Part shown: piece after piece, positions 26,075 through 34,167 of the stretch
Layout of the letters: every line of letters starts with the position of its first letter
Numbering within the stretch: the stretch's first letter is position 1
Source: Anaerolineae bacterium
Lineage (GTDB): Bacteria; Chloroflexota; Anaerolineae; 4572-78; J111
DNA: 64,000 bases
Direction of reading: 5' to 3'
NCBI GenBank assembly: GCA_023151115.1
Contig: JAKLJP010000001.1
Span: forward strand, 372,001-436,000
Position numbers and translations under genes: made by a program
Notes under the pieces: model-generated
Databases searched by the model: none
Seen by the model: only the letters and a program-made list of their open reading frames with translations
Told to the model about the DNA's origin: nothing

Positions 26075-26845
26075 CTATTTGTTTTGCCAGGCGGGTGGGC
26101 GTTTTTCCATAAAAGCGGCCAGACCTTCGTGAGCGTCGTGGGTTTGCATCAGTTCATCCAGGTAAAGTTTCTCGACGGCGGCCAGGGCATCGGGGAAGGA
26201 GCCGGCCGCGCCCAACCATGCTGCTTTGCGGGTGGAGCGCAAAATAGAAGCGCTCAGACTGGCCAGCTTTTCAATCAACTCATTGGCCGCAGCCTGCAAT
26301 TCCTCCGGCGGAGCGACCCGATTGACCAAACCCAGCAGATACGCTTCGGTGGCATCTATCGTTTCGCCGGTTAAGAGTAATTCAAGGGCGCGATGATGAG
26401 GGATAAGCCGGGGCAGCATCACCGCAGCAAGCGGCGGAAAGACGCCGACTTTGATTTCCGGCTGCCCAAATTTGGCCCGCTCCGAAGCGACAATCATATC
26501 ACAGAAGATGGCTAACTCGCAGCCGCCGCCCAGGGCCGCACCATTCACCACGGCCAGGGTAGGGATATTGAGGCCGGCCAGCAGGCGAAAGAAGCGATGA
26601 AAGCCATGGATCATATCTTGAACCTTGTCGGCGGTATGGTCGGCCACATCCACCCCCGCGGAAAAGGCCTTGCTCCCCGCCGCAGCCTCGATGACCAACA
26701 CTTTAACGGCCGGCTGCTCGCGCAGACTTTCCACCGCCTCCACCATCTCGGCCATCATGGGTATGGTGATAACATTGAGCGGCGGCCGGTTGAGGGTAAG
26801 CCGAGCCACTACACCATCAACTTGAAAATTGATTGTTTGGTACAT
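26075..26845 (-). CDS. dch: cyclohexa-1,5-diene-1-carbonyl-CoA hydratase (Dch), enoyl-CoA hydratase family
   Basis: 256-residue crotonase-fold enzyme. The oxyanion-hole regions are KAFSAGVDVADH and VNGAALGGGCELAIFCDMIVAS, followed by FGQPEIKVGVFPPLAAVMLPR. The FSAGVDVADH and VGVFPP blocks match the dienoyl-CoA hydratases of anaerobic benzoate degraders that I recall, rather than general crotonases. It adds water to the diene made by benzoyl-CoA reductase. GGAGG lies 5 bp upstream of ATG 26845. It follows the hemerythrin gene by 12 bp. Confidence 0.85.
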   Translation of the reverse strand: MYQTINFQVDGVVARLTLNRPPLNVITIPMMAEMVEAVESLREQPAVKVLVIEAAAGSKAFSAGVDVADHTADKVQDMIHGFHRFFRLLAGLNIPTLAVVNGAALGGGCELAIFCDMIVASERAKFGQPEIKVGVFPPLAAVMLPRLIPHHRALELLLTGETIDATEAYLLGLVNRVAPPEELQAAANELIEKLASLSASILRSTRKAAWLGAAGSFPDALAAVEKLYLDELMQTHDAHEGLAAFMEKRPPAWQNK

Positions 26846-26857
26846 AACTCCTCCCGG

Positions 26858-27391
26858 TTACAATCCCATTTTTTCGGCCACCTCGGCCACTTCGGCGTCG
26901 CTTAAAATATCTTGCGCCGTAGGGAAGAGAATTTGATTTTCCTTGTTGATGTGGTCGCGCAGCATGTCAACGATGGTGTAGGCAGACGCGGCAATATCGC
27001 CGGCCTGTTCCGCCGCGTCGGGCGCGTTGAGCAGCGCCTCCAGCCGGTCTTCCTCGGCCCACAGTTCCTGATGATCGCCCAGCAGCGCCGCCAGCAGCCC
27101 CTGCAAATCTTCCTCTTGCGTCCACAACTCCCGATGCTCTTCGACAATCAGGTCAATAATACTGGGCGTGGGCATGTAAGGACGCAGCACCGGAAAAAGA
27201 GCATCCTCTTCCTTCTGGTTGTGCGCTTTAACCTCGGTTTTGATAAACTCATTAGCCTCTCTAATCAGCTTCAGCGCCTCCGCCGAGTAGCCACGCTGGC
27301 GCAGGCTGTCCGCGCCGCGCTCCATCTTTTCCAGAGCAGCCAGGCCGTGATTGTGCTCTTGTATAAAAATATCAAATGGGTTTGGGGACAT
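26858..27391 (-). CDS. hemerythrin domain protein
   Basis: Four-helix-bundle protein of ~178 residues with hemerythrin/HHE-like ligand residues: EHNHGLAALEKME, EVKAHNQKEEDALFPVL, IVEEHRELWTQEE and LRDHINKENQILFPTA. Such domains bind a di-iron centre and sense or buffer oxygen or NO. GTG 27400, ATG 27397 and ATG 27391 are possible starts; the last has AAGGAG at 8 bp spacing and is preferred. It sits in the middle of an operon for an oxygen-labile radical reductase, so oxygen scavenging or NO handling is a reasonable inference. Confidence 0.85.
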   Translation of the reverse strand: MSPNPFDIFIQEHNHGLAALEKMERGADSLRQRGYSAEALKLIREANEFIKTEVKAHNQKEEDALFPVLRPYMPTPSIIDLIVEEHRELWTQEEDLQGLLAALLGDHQELWAEEDRLEALLNAPDAAEQAGDIAASAYTIVDMLRDHINKENQILFPTAQDILSDAEVAEVAEKMGL

Positions 27392-27412
27392 CTGCATCAC
27401 TCCTTGAGCCGG

Positions 27413-27494
27413 TAGACAGTAGACGGTAGACGGGAAGGCTAGCAGATAGTGAATAGTGGATAGAACTATCTACTATCTTCTATCTACTATCTAC
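27413..27494. repeat. GTAGACAGTAGACGG / CTACTATCTACTATCT word repeat
   Basis: The words GGTAGACAGTAGACGGTAGA and, reading onward, ATCTACTATCTTCTATCTAC form an inverted repeat between the CxxC protein gene and the hemerythrin gene. Confidence 0.6.
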
Positions 27495-27793
27495 GGTTTC
27501 TTCCGTGTGTAAATCGTTTTGAACTGCAACAGCACCAACACCTGGCAATCTTCACAATCCTCGCCCATTTCCGCGGCCTGCACCGGTTCGGCCAGCACTT
27601 CAAAGCCCAGTTGGCTGTACAATTCAGCAGCCTCTTTGGCCTGGCGAGCATCAGCAATGAAGCGCCGCTCCCAGCCCTCAGCAACCAGGGCCGGGTTAGG
27701 GCGGAGTTGAGCCTCGGCCAGGACCCGCCGGGCTTCTTGCTCGATCAGAAGGCTTAACTGCGGTGGGGAATTTGGTGGGTCAGGATCAGACAT
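27491..27793 (-). CDS. small conserved-looking protein with C-x-x-C pair
   Basis: I do not recognise this protein. From ATG 27793 (MSDPDPPN) it has 100 residues; an ATG at 27820 would extend it into a repeat. The N-terminal half is acidic and helical (LSLLIEQEARRVLAEAQL). The middle AELYSQLGFEVLAEPVQ looks like one alpha-beta unit. The end GEDCEDCQVLVLLQFKTIYTRKK has a Cys-x-x-Cys pair and a basic tail. It is soluble with no signal. Position between bzdQ and the hemerythrin gene, in the same orientation, suggests a helper of the reductase, for example in redox or metal handling; this is inference only. Confidence 0.65.
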   Translation of the reverse strand: MSDPDPPNSPPQLSLLIEQEARRVLAEAQLRPNPALVAEGWERRFIADARQAKEAAELYSQLGFEVLAEPVQAAEMGEDCEDCQVLVLLQFKTIYTRKKP

Positions 27794-27796
27794 TTT

Positions 27797-27930
27797 AACC
27801 TTCCTGGCGACAAGGAACACAGAGTTACACAGAGACTCCGCAGAGAGACGCAGAGAAGTTCTATAAATTCCTCTGTGAAACTTTGTGACTTCTCAGTGTC
27901 TCTCCGTGTAACAACTTCTTGCTCCCTGTA
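27797..27930. repeat. ACACAGAG/CTCTGTG-word repeat
   Basis: GGAACACAGAGTTACACAGA, then CCGCAGAGAGACGCAGAGAA and, in reverse sense, CTCTGTGAAACTTTGTGACT and AGTGTCTCTCCGTGTAAC form one large imperfect inverted repeat over ~130 bp downstream of bzdQ. The spacing is not regular, so this is not a CRISPR array. In mRNA it would be a long hairpin. Confidence 0.65.
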
Positions 27931-27956
27931 CAAGAATCTACTCATAGATACTGCCT

Positions 27957-28778
27957 TTAGGCCTCAACGAGGGCGTGTTCTTGTTCATCCAGCTTTTGCA
28001 AGCGGCGATGTCCCAGGATAGCCGCTCCCAGCGCGCTGACATACTGCACCATGTCGCCTTCCGGCACGTTGGCTTGAGCACCCAACTGCTCCGAAATAAC
28101 CCGTACCATCGTCTCGAAGCGCAGAATGCCGCCAATCAGGGTAAATTCTGGCTCCATGCGCACCCGTTTCATTAACTGCATCGAGCGATCCACCAGCGAG
28201 GCAATCGCCCCATGCATAATATCCGCCGGGGACATACCCTGCGACAAGTGATTGATCACTTCTGACTCGGCAAAAACGGCGCAGACGCCGGAAATAGGCA
28301 CCACCTCTTTGGAGGTTGCCACCAACGGGCCAATCTCTTCGGTGGAAAAGCCCATGTAGCGGGCCGTCTTTTCCAGAAAAGCGCCGGTACCGGCAGCACA
28401 TTTGTCGTTCAAGCGAAACGATTTAACCTTGGCCAGATCGTCGAGCCGGCTGGCCTTCATCGTCTGCCCACCCACATCCAAGATAGTGCGGGTGCGGGGG
28501 AAAAGGAAGGTTGCGCCCCGCGCTGCTGCGGTCAGGTCCGTCACTTGCACATCGCTGAAAGGGACTTGATGACGGCCAAAGCCGGTGGCGACAATGTAGG
28601 CCACATCCTGCCCGGTCAGGCTGGCCTGGGCCAGGGCGGTGTGATAGACCCGCTCCGCTACCTCAGCCAGCTTAAAGCCGGTCTGCGCCACTGCCCGGCC
28701 TACAATCCGGTTGTCCTGGCTGAGAATAAGCGCCTTGGTATAAGTTGAACCGACGTCAATCCCGGCTGTAACCATCAT
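27957..28778 (-). CDS. bzdQ: benzoyl-CoA reductase, activator-type ATPase subunit (BzdQ/BcrD-like)
   Basis: 273-residue ASKHA ATPase of the BadF/BadG/BcrA/BcrD family. It begins [19 protein letters not shown] (phosphate loop), then [12 protein letters not shown] and the cluster ligands [12 protein letters not shown] and [12 protein letters not shown], two cysteines that with the partner subunit hold a bridging [4Fe-4S]. It couples ATP hydrolysis to low-potential electron transfer. The ATG overlaps the stop of the upstream activator gene by 4 bp. Having two similar, short ATPase subunits is typical of class I benzoyl-CoA reductase of the Azoarcus (Bzd) type, not of hydroxyacyl-CoA dehydratases, which have one. 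Confidence 0.88.
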   Translation of the reverse strand: MMVTAGIDVGSTYTKALILSQDNRIVGRAVAQTGFKLAEVAERVYHTALAQASLTGQDVAYIVATGFGRHQVPFSDVQVTDLTAAARGATFLFPRTRTILDVGGQTMKASRLDDLAKVKSFRLNDKCAAGTGAFLEKTARYMGFSTEEIGPLVATSKEVVPISGVCAVFAESEVINHLSQGMSPADIMHGAIASLVDRSMQLMKRVRMEPEFTLIGGILRFETMVRVISEQLGAQANVPEGDMVQYVSALGAAILGHRRLQKLDEQEHALVEA

Positions 28779-29611
28779 GCCCTCCCTTCTGCCAGACCCA
28801 CCGCCGCTTTTGAGTCAACGGGAACCCGGCTGGACAAAATGTGATCGAGCGCGAACAGAGCTGCACCCAACGCCCCCATAAAGTGCGACTCATCGCTGAC
28901 GTTTACTTTCAGCCCCAAGCCTTCGTTTAGTGTGTGAACCATGGCCGAATTACGGGTTACACCGCCGGTAAAAGTTACTTCTTCTTCAATGCCGACCCGC
29001 CGCAACAGGCCGATGGAGCGGGCGGCAATAGATTGGTGGACCCCCAGCAAGATGTCCTCAATCTTCTTGCCTTTGCCCAACCACGACAATACCTCCGACT
29101 CGGCAAAAACGGTGCAGGTAGTGCTGATGCGCACCGGCTTTTCACCCTGTAGCGCCGTCGGGCCAAGCTCACCCAGTGGAATTTCCAGCGCCGCTGAAGC
29201 CGCGCCCAAAAAGCGACCCGTGCCAGCAGCGCACTTGTCATTCATGCAAAAATCAATGATTTCCCCGGTCGGCGAGACACGGATGGCTTTGGTATCCTGC
29301 CCGCCCATATCCACCACCGTGCGTGTGCTGGGAAACATATGCACCGCGCCCCGGCCGTGACAACTGATCTCCGTTACCTGGGTGTTGCCAAAAGTGACCC
29401 GGTAACGGCCATAACCGGTGCCGATAACGTATTCCACCTCTTCGTCGCCGATACTTCCATTTTCCAGCGCCTGCCGGAAGGCATTTTCCGCGGCCAGGAC
29501 GACGTTGGCCCCGGTATCGGTTAGCGCCCGGCCAACAACCTCTTTTGCTTCGTTAATGATAATTGCTTTGGTTTGGGTGGACCCCACGTCCACACCGGCG
29601 GCATAGGCCAT
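28775..29611 (-). CDS. bzdP: benzoyl-CoA reductase, activator-type ATPase subunit (BzdP/BcrA-like)
   Basis: 278-residue paralogue of the next gene. It starts [20 protein letters not shown] and contains [51 protein letters not shown] and [15 protein letters not shown], all family blocks. One [4Fe-4S] ligand cysteine comes from each of the DKCAAGTG and CTVFAESE motifs. It should form a heterodimer with BzdQ. GGAGG lies 6 bp upstream of the ATG. Both ATPases lack the extra ~150-residue domain of Thauera BcrA. Confidence 0.88.
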   Translation of the reverse strand: MAYAAGVDVGSTQTKAIIINEAKEVVGRALTDTGANVVLAAENAFRQALENGSIGDEEVEYVIGTGYGRYRVTFGNTQVTEISCHGRGAVHMFPSTRTVVDMGGQDTKAIRVSPTGEIIDFCMNDKCAAGTGRFLGAASAALEIPLGELGPTALQGEKPVRISTTCTVFAESEVLSWLGKGKKIEDILLGVHQSIAARSIGLLRRVGIEEEVTFTGGVTRNSAMVHTLNEGLGLKVNVSDESHFMGALGAALFALDHILSSRVPVDSKAAVGLAEGRA

Positions 29612-29625
29612 AAAACACCTCCCCT

Positions 29626-29702
29626 TTCGGATTTTGGATTTTAGATTTTAGATTTTGGATTGACAGATAAAATCGAAAATCCAAAATCGTAAATCTAAAA
29701 TG
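29626..29702. repeat. AAAATC/GATTTT inverted repeat between bzdO and bzdP
   Basis: GGATTTTGGATTTTAGATTT then GACAGAT then AAAATCGAAAATCCAAAATC form arms of ~30 nt around a 7-nt loop. It spans the whole spacer and the last codons of the bzdO gene. In the transcript this is a strong A+U-rich hairpin. Confidence 0.75.
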
Positions 29703-30996
29703 ATTGGATGGCGGCTTGCTGCTTGCGCGAAGCCAGTCCTTCAAAGAATGCGTCAATCCGGTTTTTGAGCTGCGCTTCCGAAACGACCCGCCGGTCCATC
29801 ATATCCGACTCGATGAACAGGCTGGGAATGTCGCGGGCGGCCATGAGCGAGCGGCGATTATCGGCCAGACCGGTGGAGACGGTGCGGCAGCTTTTGATGG
29901 GATGGTAAACCACGCCATCCACCTGGAAGGTGTCAACCATATCCATCAAGATGCGATCCTGGTAGAACATGCTGTCCATCGCATCACGCACGCCGATCAG
30001 GATGCCTTCGGCCAGACTGTCCAGCGGGTTATTGAGGTCGTAGGTAAAGCCCAGGTTGGTCCCGCCGGAAGCGAACCAGAGGTAGGTCGAGTTGACAAAG
30101 GTGCCGCCCAGGTCGGTGAACATCTCGTTGAAGCGGCGGAAGATGGGGTAGCAGGGCACGCCTACAAAAATGAGGCGATACTGCTCATCAGTCAGTGTGC
30201 CGATGCCATGCGCGGCTTTGTATTCCATCTCCTCGACCAGCTCGTTAAAGTAGACGCTGCCCGGCGCCGTGCCGCGAAAGCCGTTGCTCACCCCCAGGTA
30301 AATCGTGCCGTCGGTCAGGGCGTTGAACAATGAAGGGCAGCTCCGGTTGAGCTCCAGCACCCGTTTCCAGCCCAGGCTCATCTGGTTGGCGTGGTCCAGC
30401 ACCTCGCGCAGCTTGTCAATGTCAAATTTGACCCCCGTTACTTCTTCGCACAGGCCAATCAGCTCTTTGACCTGCCCGGCCACGTAGCGGCGATCGTTTT
30501 CAAAATCGGGATCGCCCGGCCAGGTTTGGGTTCCGGCCGCTCGCGTGCCCGGCACATCCAGGGTAAAAACCGGGATGTGATACATGCGCTCCCAGATTTC
30601 GGCCCATTTGATGTAGGTGTTGCAGGCGTTAGTCAGCACGGCCAGAGTCGGCTGGGGGATGCGGCCCATAGGATGCTGGCCGCCGCGCAGTTGCACGGCC
30701 ACATCAGCCTTGACATAACCACAAATATCAGGGGAGTAACCGTAATCTTCGGCCTCGTTGAGATATTCGTGGGCCACCCGCCGCACGGCAGTTTGCAGGG
30801 AGTTGATTTCGGGAAAGACCACCGGCAGGTCAAATACCTTCAAAATTTCGGCCATGCTACCCATTACAAAAACATAAGCAGCCTGTCCCCCACGCTCCGC
30901 TACCTCGCCCAATTCTTGAAACCACTGCCGGAAAAGCAGTGCCCCATCTTTATTGCCGCGCCCAACCAGGGGATTGTCAACTTGTTGCTCGGTCAT
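29695..30996 (-). CDS. bzdO: benzoyl-CoA reductase, substrate-binding/cluster subunit (BzdO/BcrB-like)
   Basis: 433-residue member of the HgdB/FldB/BcrB family. Cysteines likely to bind a [4Fe-4S] cluster occur in VLTNACNTYIKW, FVGVPCYPIFRRF and HPIKSCRTVSTG. QLRGGQHPMGRIPQPTLA and the C-terminal DVP-type blocks also match. With BzdN it carries the active site, where benzoyl-CoA is reduced to the 1,5-diene. The open frame reaches GTG 31005, but ATG 30996 with AGGCGG 8 bp upstream is a better start. Length (~49 kDa) fits BzdO. Confidence 0.88.
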   Translation of the reverse strand: MTEQQVDNPLVGRGNKDGALLFRQWFQELGEVAERGGQAAYVFVMGSMAEILKVFDLPVVFPEINSLQTAVRRVAHEYLNEAEDYGYSPDICGYVKADVAVQLRGGQHPMGRIPQPTLAVLTNACNTYIKWAEIWERMYHIPVFTLDVPGTRAAGTQTWPGDPDFENDRRYVAGQVKELIGLCEEVTGVKFDIDKLREVLDHANQMSLGWKRVLELNRSCPSLFNALTDGTIYLGVSNGFRGTAPGSVYFNELVEEMEYKAAHGIGTLTDEQYRLIFVGVPCYPIFRRFNEMFTDLGGTFVNSTYLWFASGGTNLGFTYDLNNPLDSLAEGILIGVRDAMDSMFYQDRILMDMVDTFQVDGVVYHPIKSCRTVSTGLADNRRSLMAARDIPSLFIESDMMDRRVVSEAQLKNRIDAFFEGLASRKQQAAIQSF

Positions 30997-31012
30997 CGGA
31001 TTCACCGCCTTT

Positions 31013-31115
31013 CAATTTACGATTTTGGATTTACGATTTACGATTAAAGGCGCTAAGCCCAATCGTCCTAAAGGATACCCTTGCGGTATAAATCCAAAAT
31101 CTAAAATCTAAAATC
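31013..31115. repeat. AAAATC/GATTTACG inverted repeat between bzdN and bzdO
   Basis: TTTACGATTTTGGATTTACG on one side and TAAATCCAAAATCTAAAATC on the other frame a short middle containing CTAAAGGATACCCTTGCGG. The element fills the 119-bp spacer and can fold in mRNA. Confidence 0.7.
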
Positions 31116-32282
31116 TTAATTAAACAGGATGTTCTCCACAAACGTTTCCAGTTGAATCGCCAGGTGGTCGAAGCTGGTCATATTTTCCTCAAATTCGCTG
31201 ACAAAGTAGGGGATGTTTTCCTGATCCAGACAGCGGGTGTAAGCGACCTGCTCTTCCAGCCCCGGCTCGCACATCTTGGCGGCGGTGATAATGGCCGCAT
31301 CGGCCCCGGCGTTTCTAATCCGTTGAAGCAGCATCTTCTCTTTGGGTTTGCGCAAATCATGCTGCACCGGGCTGTAGGAAGATTTTTCCAGGTAGGCTTC
31401 GGCCAGGTTAAGTAAGGGATCGCCTTCCAGTGGTACATCTTGCAAAATCCAACGCAGCCCGACGAGTAGATCGTCGTCCACCACGTAGCAGGATTGGGCA
31501 ATGGTGCGAATCAGGTCCAGCGGCGGCTGCTCGCAAAAGCCGCCTTCGTAGACGACCCGAATTTTATCTTGTCGTTTGGCCGAGCGGCTTTTGATGAGCG
31601 GCAGGACCGCCCGCAGCAGCTCATTGTGTTCTTCGCGGGGAATCATTCCGCCTACCGAAACGAGCACGTACGCTTCGTCGGCGGAAATCAGCCAGGGCGT
31701 TTCCCGTTTGATGGCGTAAAGCTCCCGCTGCAAGGCCCGGTTTTTGTTGAACACAACCAGTGAGAGGCGCAGGTCATCATCGGTCACAGCCCGCCCGGCA
31801 ATCTCTTCGATATTCACTTTGAGCCGGTCGTACTCCGCGCACAAGTATTGAGCCGCATAGCCGGAGTTGGCGTTTTGCGGCAGATAAAGAATCTGGCATG
31901 GATAGGTAAAGTTGCGCCCCCAGACCGCCGCCAGGTTGCGGGCTGCGTCGCAGATGGGATGGGTGACAAACATTTCCAACTCAACCCGCCCGCTCAGAGC
32001 CAGCTCCAGCGAGGTTTTGAGGATCGAACAAAGGTAAGAGCCAAAGCGCGAGTCGGCTCGTACGGCTTCGATAGGCGCGCCCCGCACCTTGAAAGACAGC
32101 AAACCCGCCGCGTGGACAATCTCCTCAGGAAAATAGACCTGAAAGTGACCGACCACCTTCCCCCCGGCTTCCCGCCAGCGGCGGACCGTCGGAAAGTTAC
32201 CATCCTCAACCAGCTCCCGGCACTGGTACAAGATTTCTTCTAGCGGTTGGCCGCGCCACTCGGTAAAGATTTGAGGTGCCAT
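31116..32282 (-). CDS. bzdN: benzoyl-CoA reductase, cluster subunit (BzdN/BcrC-like)
   Basis: 388-residue HgdB-family subunit (~43 kDa, the size of BzdN/BcrC). Seen are [20 protein letters not shown], an early block with [30 protein letters not shown] and [19 protein letters not shown] with its cysteines. GGGAGGG lies 4 bp before the ATG. It is the first reductase gene after oah, giving the order N-O-P-Q exactly as in Azoarcus bzd operons. The electron donor, normally a 2[4Fe-4S] ferredoxin encoded beside the reductase (BzdM), is not found in this cluster. Confidence 0.87.
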   Translation of the reverse strand: MAPQIFTEWRGQPLEEILYQCRELVEDGNFPTVRRWREAGGKVVGHFQVYFPEEIVHAAGLLSFKVRGAPIEAVRADSRFGSYLCSILKTSLELALSGRVELEMFVTHPICDAARNLAAVWGRNFTYPCQILYLPQNANSGYAAQYLCAEYDRLKVNIEEIAGRAVTDDDLRLSLVVFNKNRALQRELYAIKRETPWLISADEAYVLVSVGGMIPREEHNELLRAVLPLIKSRSAKRQDKIRVVYEGGFCEQPPLDLIRTIAQSCYVVDDDLLVGLRWILQDVPLEGDPLLNLAEAYLEKSSYSPVQHDLRKPKEKMLLQRIRNAGADAAIITAAKMCEPGLEEQVAYTRCLDQENIPYFVSEFEENMTSFDHLAIQLETFVENILFN

Positions 32283-32304
32283 TCTACCCTCCCAAGAAAA
32301 TAGT

Positions 32305-32356
32305 AGTTAGATGTCAGTAGTCAGTAATCAGATAAGCCCTGCCACCCTGCTACCTT
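32305..32356. repeat. GTAGTCAG and GCTACC word repeat
   Basis: AGTAGTTAGATGTCAGTAGT and CCCTGCCACCCTGCTACC fill the 75-bp spacer between oah and bzdN. Both word families recur elsewhere between genes. Confidence 0.55.
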
Positions 32357-32357
32357 T

Positions 32358-33440
32358 TTACATTTCACTGTCATAATCCACATAAATCGGCTGGGCGGCG
32401 AGATAATTCCCGCAAACCCCGCAGTACTTAAATTCGGCGGGCAGATTGGTGGCCCCGCAACTGGGGCAGGTTTGAGAGTACGGCCCCCATCTAAATTCGC
32501 TCGCTTTGCCCGCCGCCGCCGCTTCGCGCAGCTTGAGGTAATCGGCCGGGCGCTTCTCGACAAACGCCTGCATGCCCTCCAGCGGCTCCCAGGAAGCGTA
32601 ATGGATGGCCAGCCAGTCGCGAGCGTGGCCGATGGTCTGGTGCCAGGCCATGTCTTTCCAGAAGTTGACGTTTTGCTTGGTGTAGCGGGTACACTCCGGG
32701 AATTTACGGATGAGCTTTTGGACTAACTCGTCCACCGCTTCATCCAATTTGCTCAAATCAATGGTGTAGCCGTTCTTTTCCTGCTGGGCCTGTTTGATCT
32801 CCTCCGGTGACGCCCGCTCGATAAACTGCCCCTCTCTCGTCACCGAAGGAGCTACGCGATTGACCAGACCCCACTCCAGGGCTTGGTAGGCCGGGATGCG
32901 CTCGTTCAGCAGTAGCATCTCTCGCGCCCGCCGGTCGCCCACGGTGATGGGCAGCCATTGGGTCGAGCCGCCGCAGGCCACGCTGCCCACGCTGGTGCCT
33001 ACCTGCCCAATATAAGCGTGTTCGGCCATCACCGACAGGTCGCAGGCCAACTGGCTCTCGTTGCCGCCGCCAACGGCCATTCCATTTATTCGGGCAATGA
33101 CCGGCTTGCCAGAGTTCAGAATGGCCTCGATGTATGCCTTGAACAGCCCCATGTACTTCCAATAATCGCGGGGGGTCTGGGTGTACTGGGCCTCGTACTC
33201 TTTAACGTCGCCGCCGGTACAGAAAGCAGTCTGCCCCGCCCCGCTAAAAACAATCACCGCCACCCGGTCGTCAAAGCTGGCGTCACGGAAGGCCATCGCC
33301 AACTCTTCCAGAGCCAGGGTGCTGTAGGCGTTGTAGTTGTGGGGCCGGTTGATGGTGATGCGGGCCACCCAATCCCCTTTTTCATAGAGAATATCCTTAA
33401 AAGCGAAACCTTTAGCTGGCTTGGTTTGGAAATAACCCAT
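32358..33440 (-). CDS. oah: 6-oxocyclohex-1-ene-1-carbonyl-CoA hydrolase (Oah/BamA) with C-terminal zinc ribbon
   Basis: 360-residue crotonase-superfamily ring-opening hydrolase, a marker of anaerobic aromatic degradation. The blocks GGGNESQLACDLSVMAEHA, YIGQVGTSVGSVACGGSTQW and GDRRAREMLLLNERIPAYQA match BamA/Oah very closely and differ from ordinary enoyl-CoA hydratases. It hydrolyses the C-C bond to give 3-hydroxypimelyl-CoA. The C-terminal ~35 residues contain CPSCGATNLP and YCGVCGNYL, a four-cysteine zinc-ribbon pattern. It is the first gene of the - strand cluster; AGGAGG sits 8 bp ahead of the ATG (33449-33454). Confidence 0.93.
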   Translation of the reverse strand: MGYFQTKPAKGFAFKDILYEKGDWVARITINRPHNYNAYSTLALEELAMAFRDASFDDRVAVIVFSGAGQTAFCTGGDVKEYEAQYTQTPRDYWKYMGLFKAYIEAILNSGKPVIARINGMAVGGGNESQLACDLSVMAEHAYIGQVGTSVGSVACGGSTQWLPITVGDRRAREMLLLNERIPAYQALEWGLVNRVAPSVTREGQFIERASPEEIKQAQQEKNGYTIDLSKLDEAVDELVQKLIRKFPECTRYTKQNVNFWKDMAWHQTIGHARDWLAIHYASWEPLEGMQAFVEKRPADYLKLREAAAAGKASEFRWGPYSQTCPSCGATNLPAEFKYCGVCGNYLAAQPIYVDYDSEM

Positions 33441-33484
33441 TCGTTTACCTCCTGAGTAGACTCTTTAGCAACAAAAAACCACCT

Positions 33485-33502
33485 TTCTCCTAGTTAGGAG
33501 AA
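33485..33502 (-). promoter_or_regulatory. leader palindrome TTCTCCTA-GT-TAGGAGAA upstream of oah
   Basis: A perfect 18-bp palindrome (two 8-nt arms, GT centre) lies 45 bp before the oah start. Flanking ACCA (33476-33483 region) and TGGT (33504-33507) extend the stem. In the oah transcript it would be a leader hairpin; on DNA it could be an operator. Confidence 0.5.
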
Positions 33503-33612
33503 GATGGTCTTCTTAACGCTCAAATATAAACGGGACGGCAGCGGGTCGTCGGCTGCTTGGAAGGAACCCTTTTACCCGAATAACACCTGTCACTTATTTT
33601 AATTGCACAGAG

Positions 33613-33734
33613 AAAGTGACATATATCGGGGCGTAAAAAAAGATTTACTAATTGGCCGCTCACGACAAACCTCTCATCAACACTGATGGCCCAAAAGGGC
33701 AGTGAACACAATAGCACACTATATATGTCACTTT
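33613..33734. promoter_or_regulatory. inverted repeat AAAGTGACATATAT ... ATATATGTCACTTT
   Basis: The 14-nt arms at 33613-33626 and 33721-33734 are exact reverse complements, 94 bp apart, and each contains a TGACA/TGTCA half-site. They lie 173-294 bp upstream of oah. Such spacing would allow a looped regulator complex. No adjacent regulator gene of a matching type is seen. Confidence 0.55.
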
Positions 33735-33935
33735 TATATCTTGTCGTTAAATAAGTGAGATACATCGAAATATAACATGGCTTTTTTATTTTGTCAAGAG
33801 TTTTTCAACATAAGTTTTTTAAGTCCCGTTTCTTTAAGCTTTAATTTGAGCCAGGGGTGATTCTTTGGCCTGACCTACCACTACAGCCTGTGGCTGCAAC
33901 GCCCGCTCCCTTTGAATCGCCGCCCCATCTTTTTA

Positions 33936-33969
33936 TGACAGATGTCAGCTATAAAAATGACACATGTCA
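33936..33969. promoter_or_regulatory. two tandem operators TGACA-N2-TGTCA
   Basis: TGACAGATGTCA (33936-33947) and TGACACATGTCA (33958-33969) have identical 5-nt arms and are exactly 22 bp centre to centre, two helical turns, so both face the same side of DNA. The pair lies ~200 bp before the sensor kinase start and ~500 bp before oah. This looks like a binding site for a dimeric regulator. Confidence 0.6.
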
Positions 33970-34167
33970 CTATTAACTCGGAGTTAGTTGGTCTATTCTG
34001 GGGGTAATGCCTCGTTATAGGGCAGGACCGTTCGATGCATGCTCAAACTCCCCAAACGGCAATCTTTTTGGTTAGTCTATTGAATATCTTGTAAGCAGGG
34101 AAGGTGAGGAAGTGACTGTAGTTGAGCAAGTGTCTGCTACCTTCTAACCTCCTGGTGGATAGCGCCC

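Larger units (their letters stand above)
33441..34167. promoter_or_regulatory. long divergent regulatory region between oah and the sensor kinase
   Basis: This 727-bp A+T-rich stretch has no convincing gene. It should hold the promoter of the benzoyl-CoA cluster (leftward) and of the sensor kinase (rightward). It contains a palindrome at 33485-33502, an inverted repeat of 14-nt arms at 33613/33721, and two tandem palindromes at 33936-33969, each listed separately. An 81-residue open frame across it on the - strand (33520-33765) has no recognisable pattern and crosses the inverted repeat, so I do not call it. Confidence 0.7.

Noticed and set aside
27797..27930. CRISPR-like array of ACACAGAG/CGCAGAGAG repeats
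   Set aside because: Repeats are short, unequal and unevenly spaced, with no unique spacers and no cas genes; it is a palindromic word repeat.
27957..32282. 2-Hydroxyglutaryl-CoA or phenyllactyl-CoA dehydratase instead of benzoyl-CoA reductase
   Set aside because: Those systems have one activator and two component-D subunits. Here there are two different activator-type ATPases, in N-O-P-Q order, next to oah, dch and had.
33520..33765. 81-codon open frame on the - strand in the oah leader
   Set aside because: It has no recognisable pattern, no ribosome-binding site, and lies across the inverted repeat and A+T-rich promoter region.
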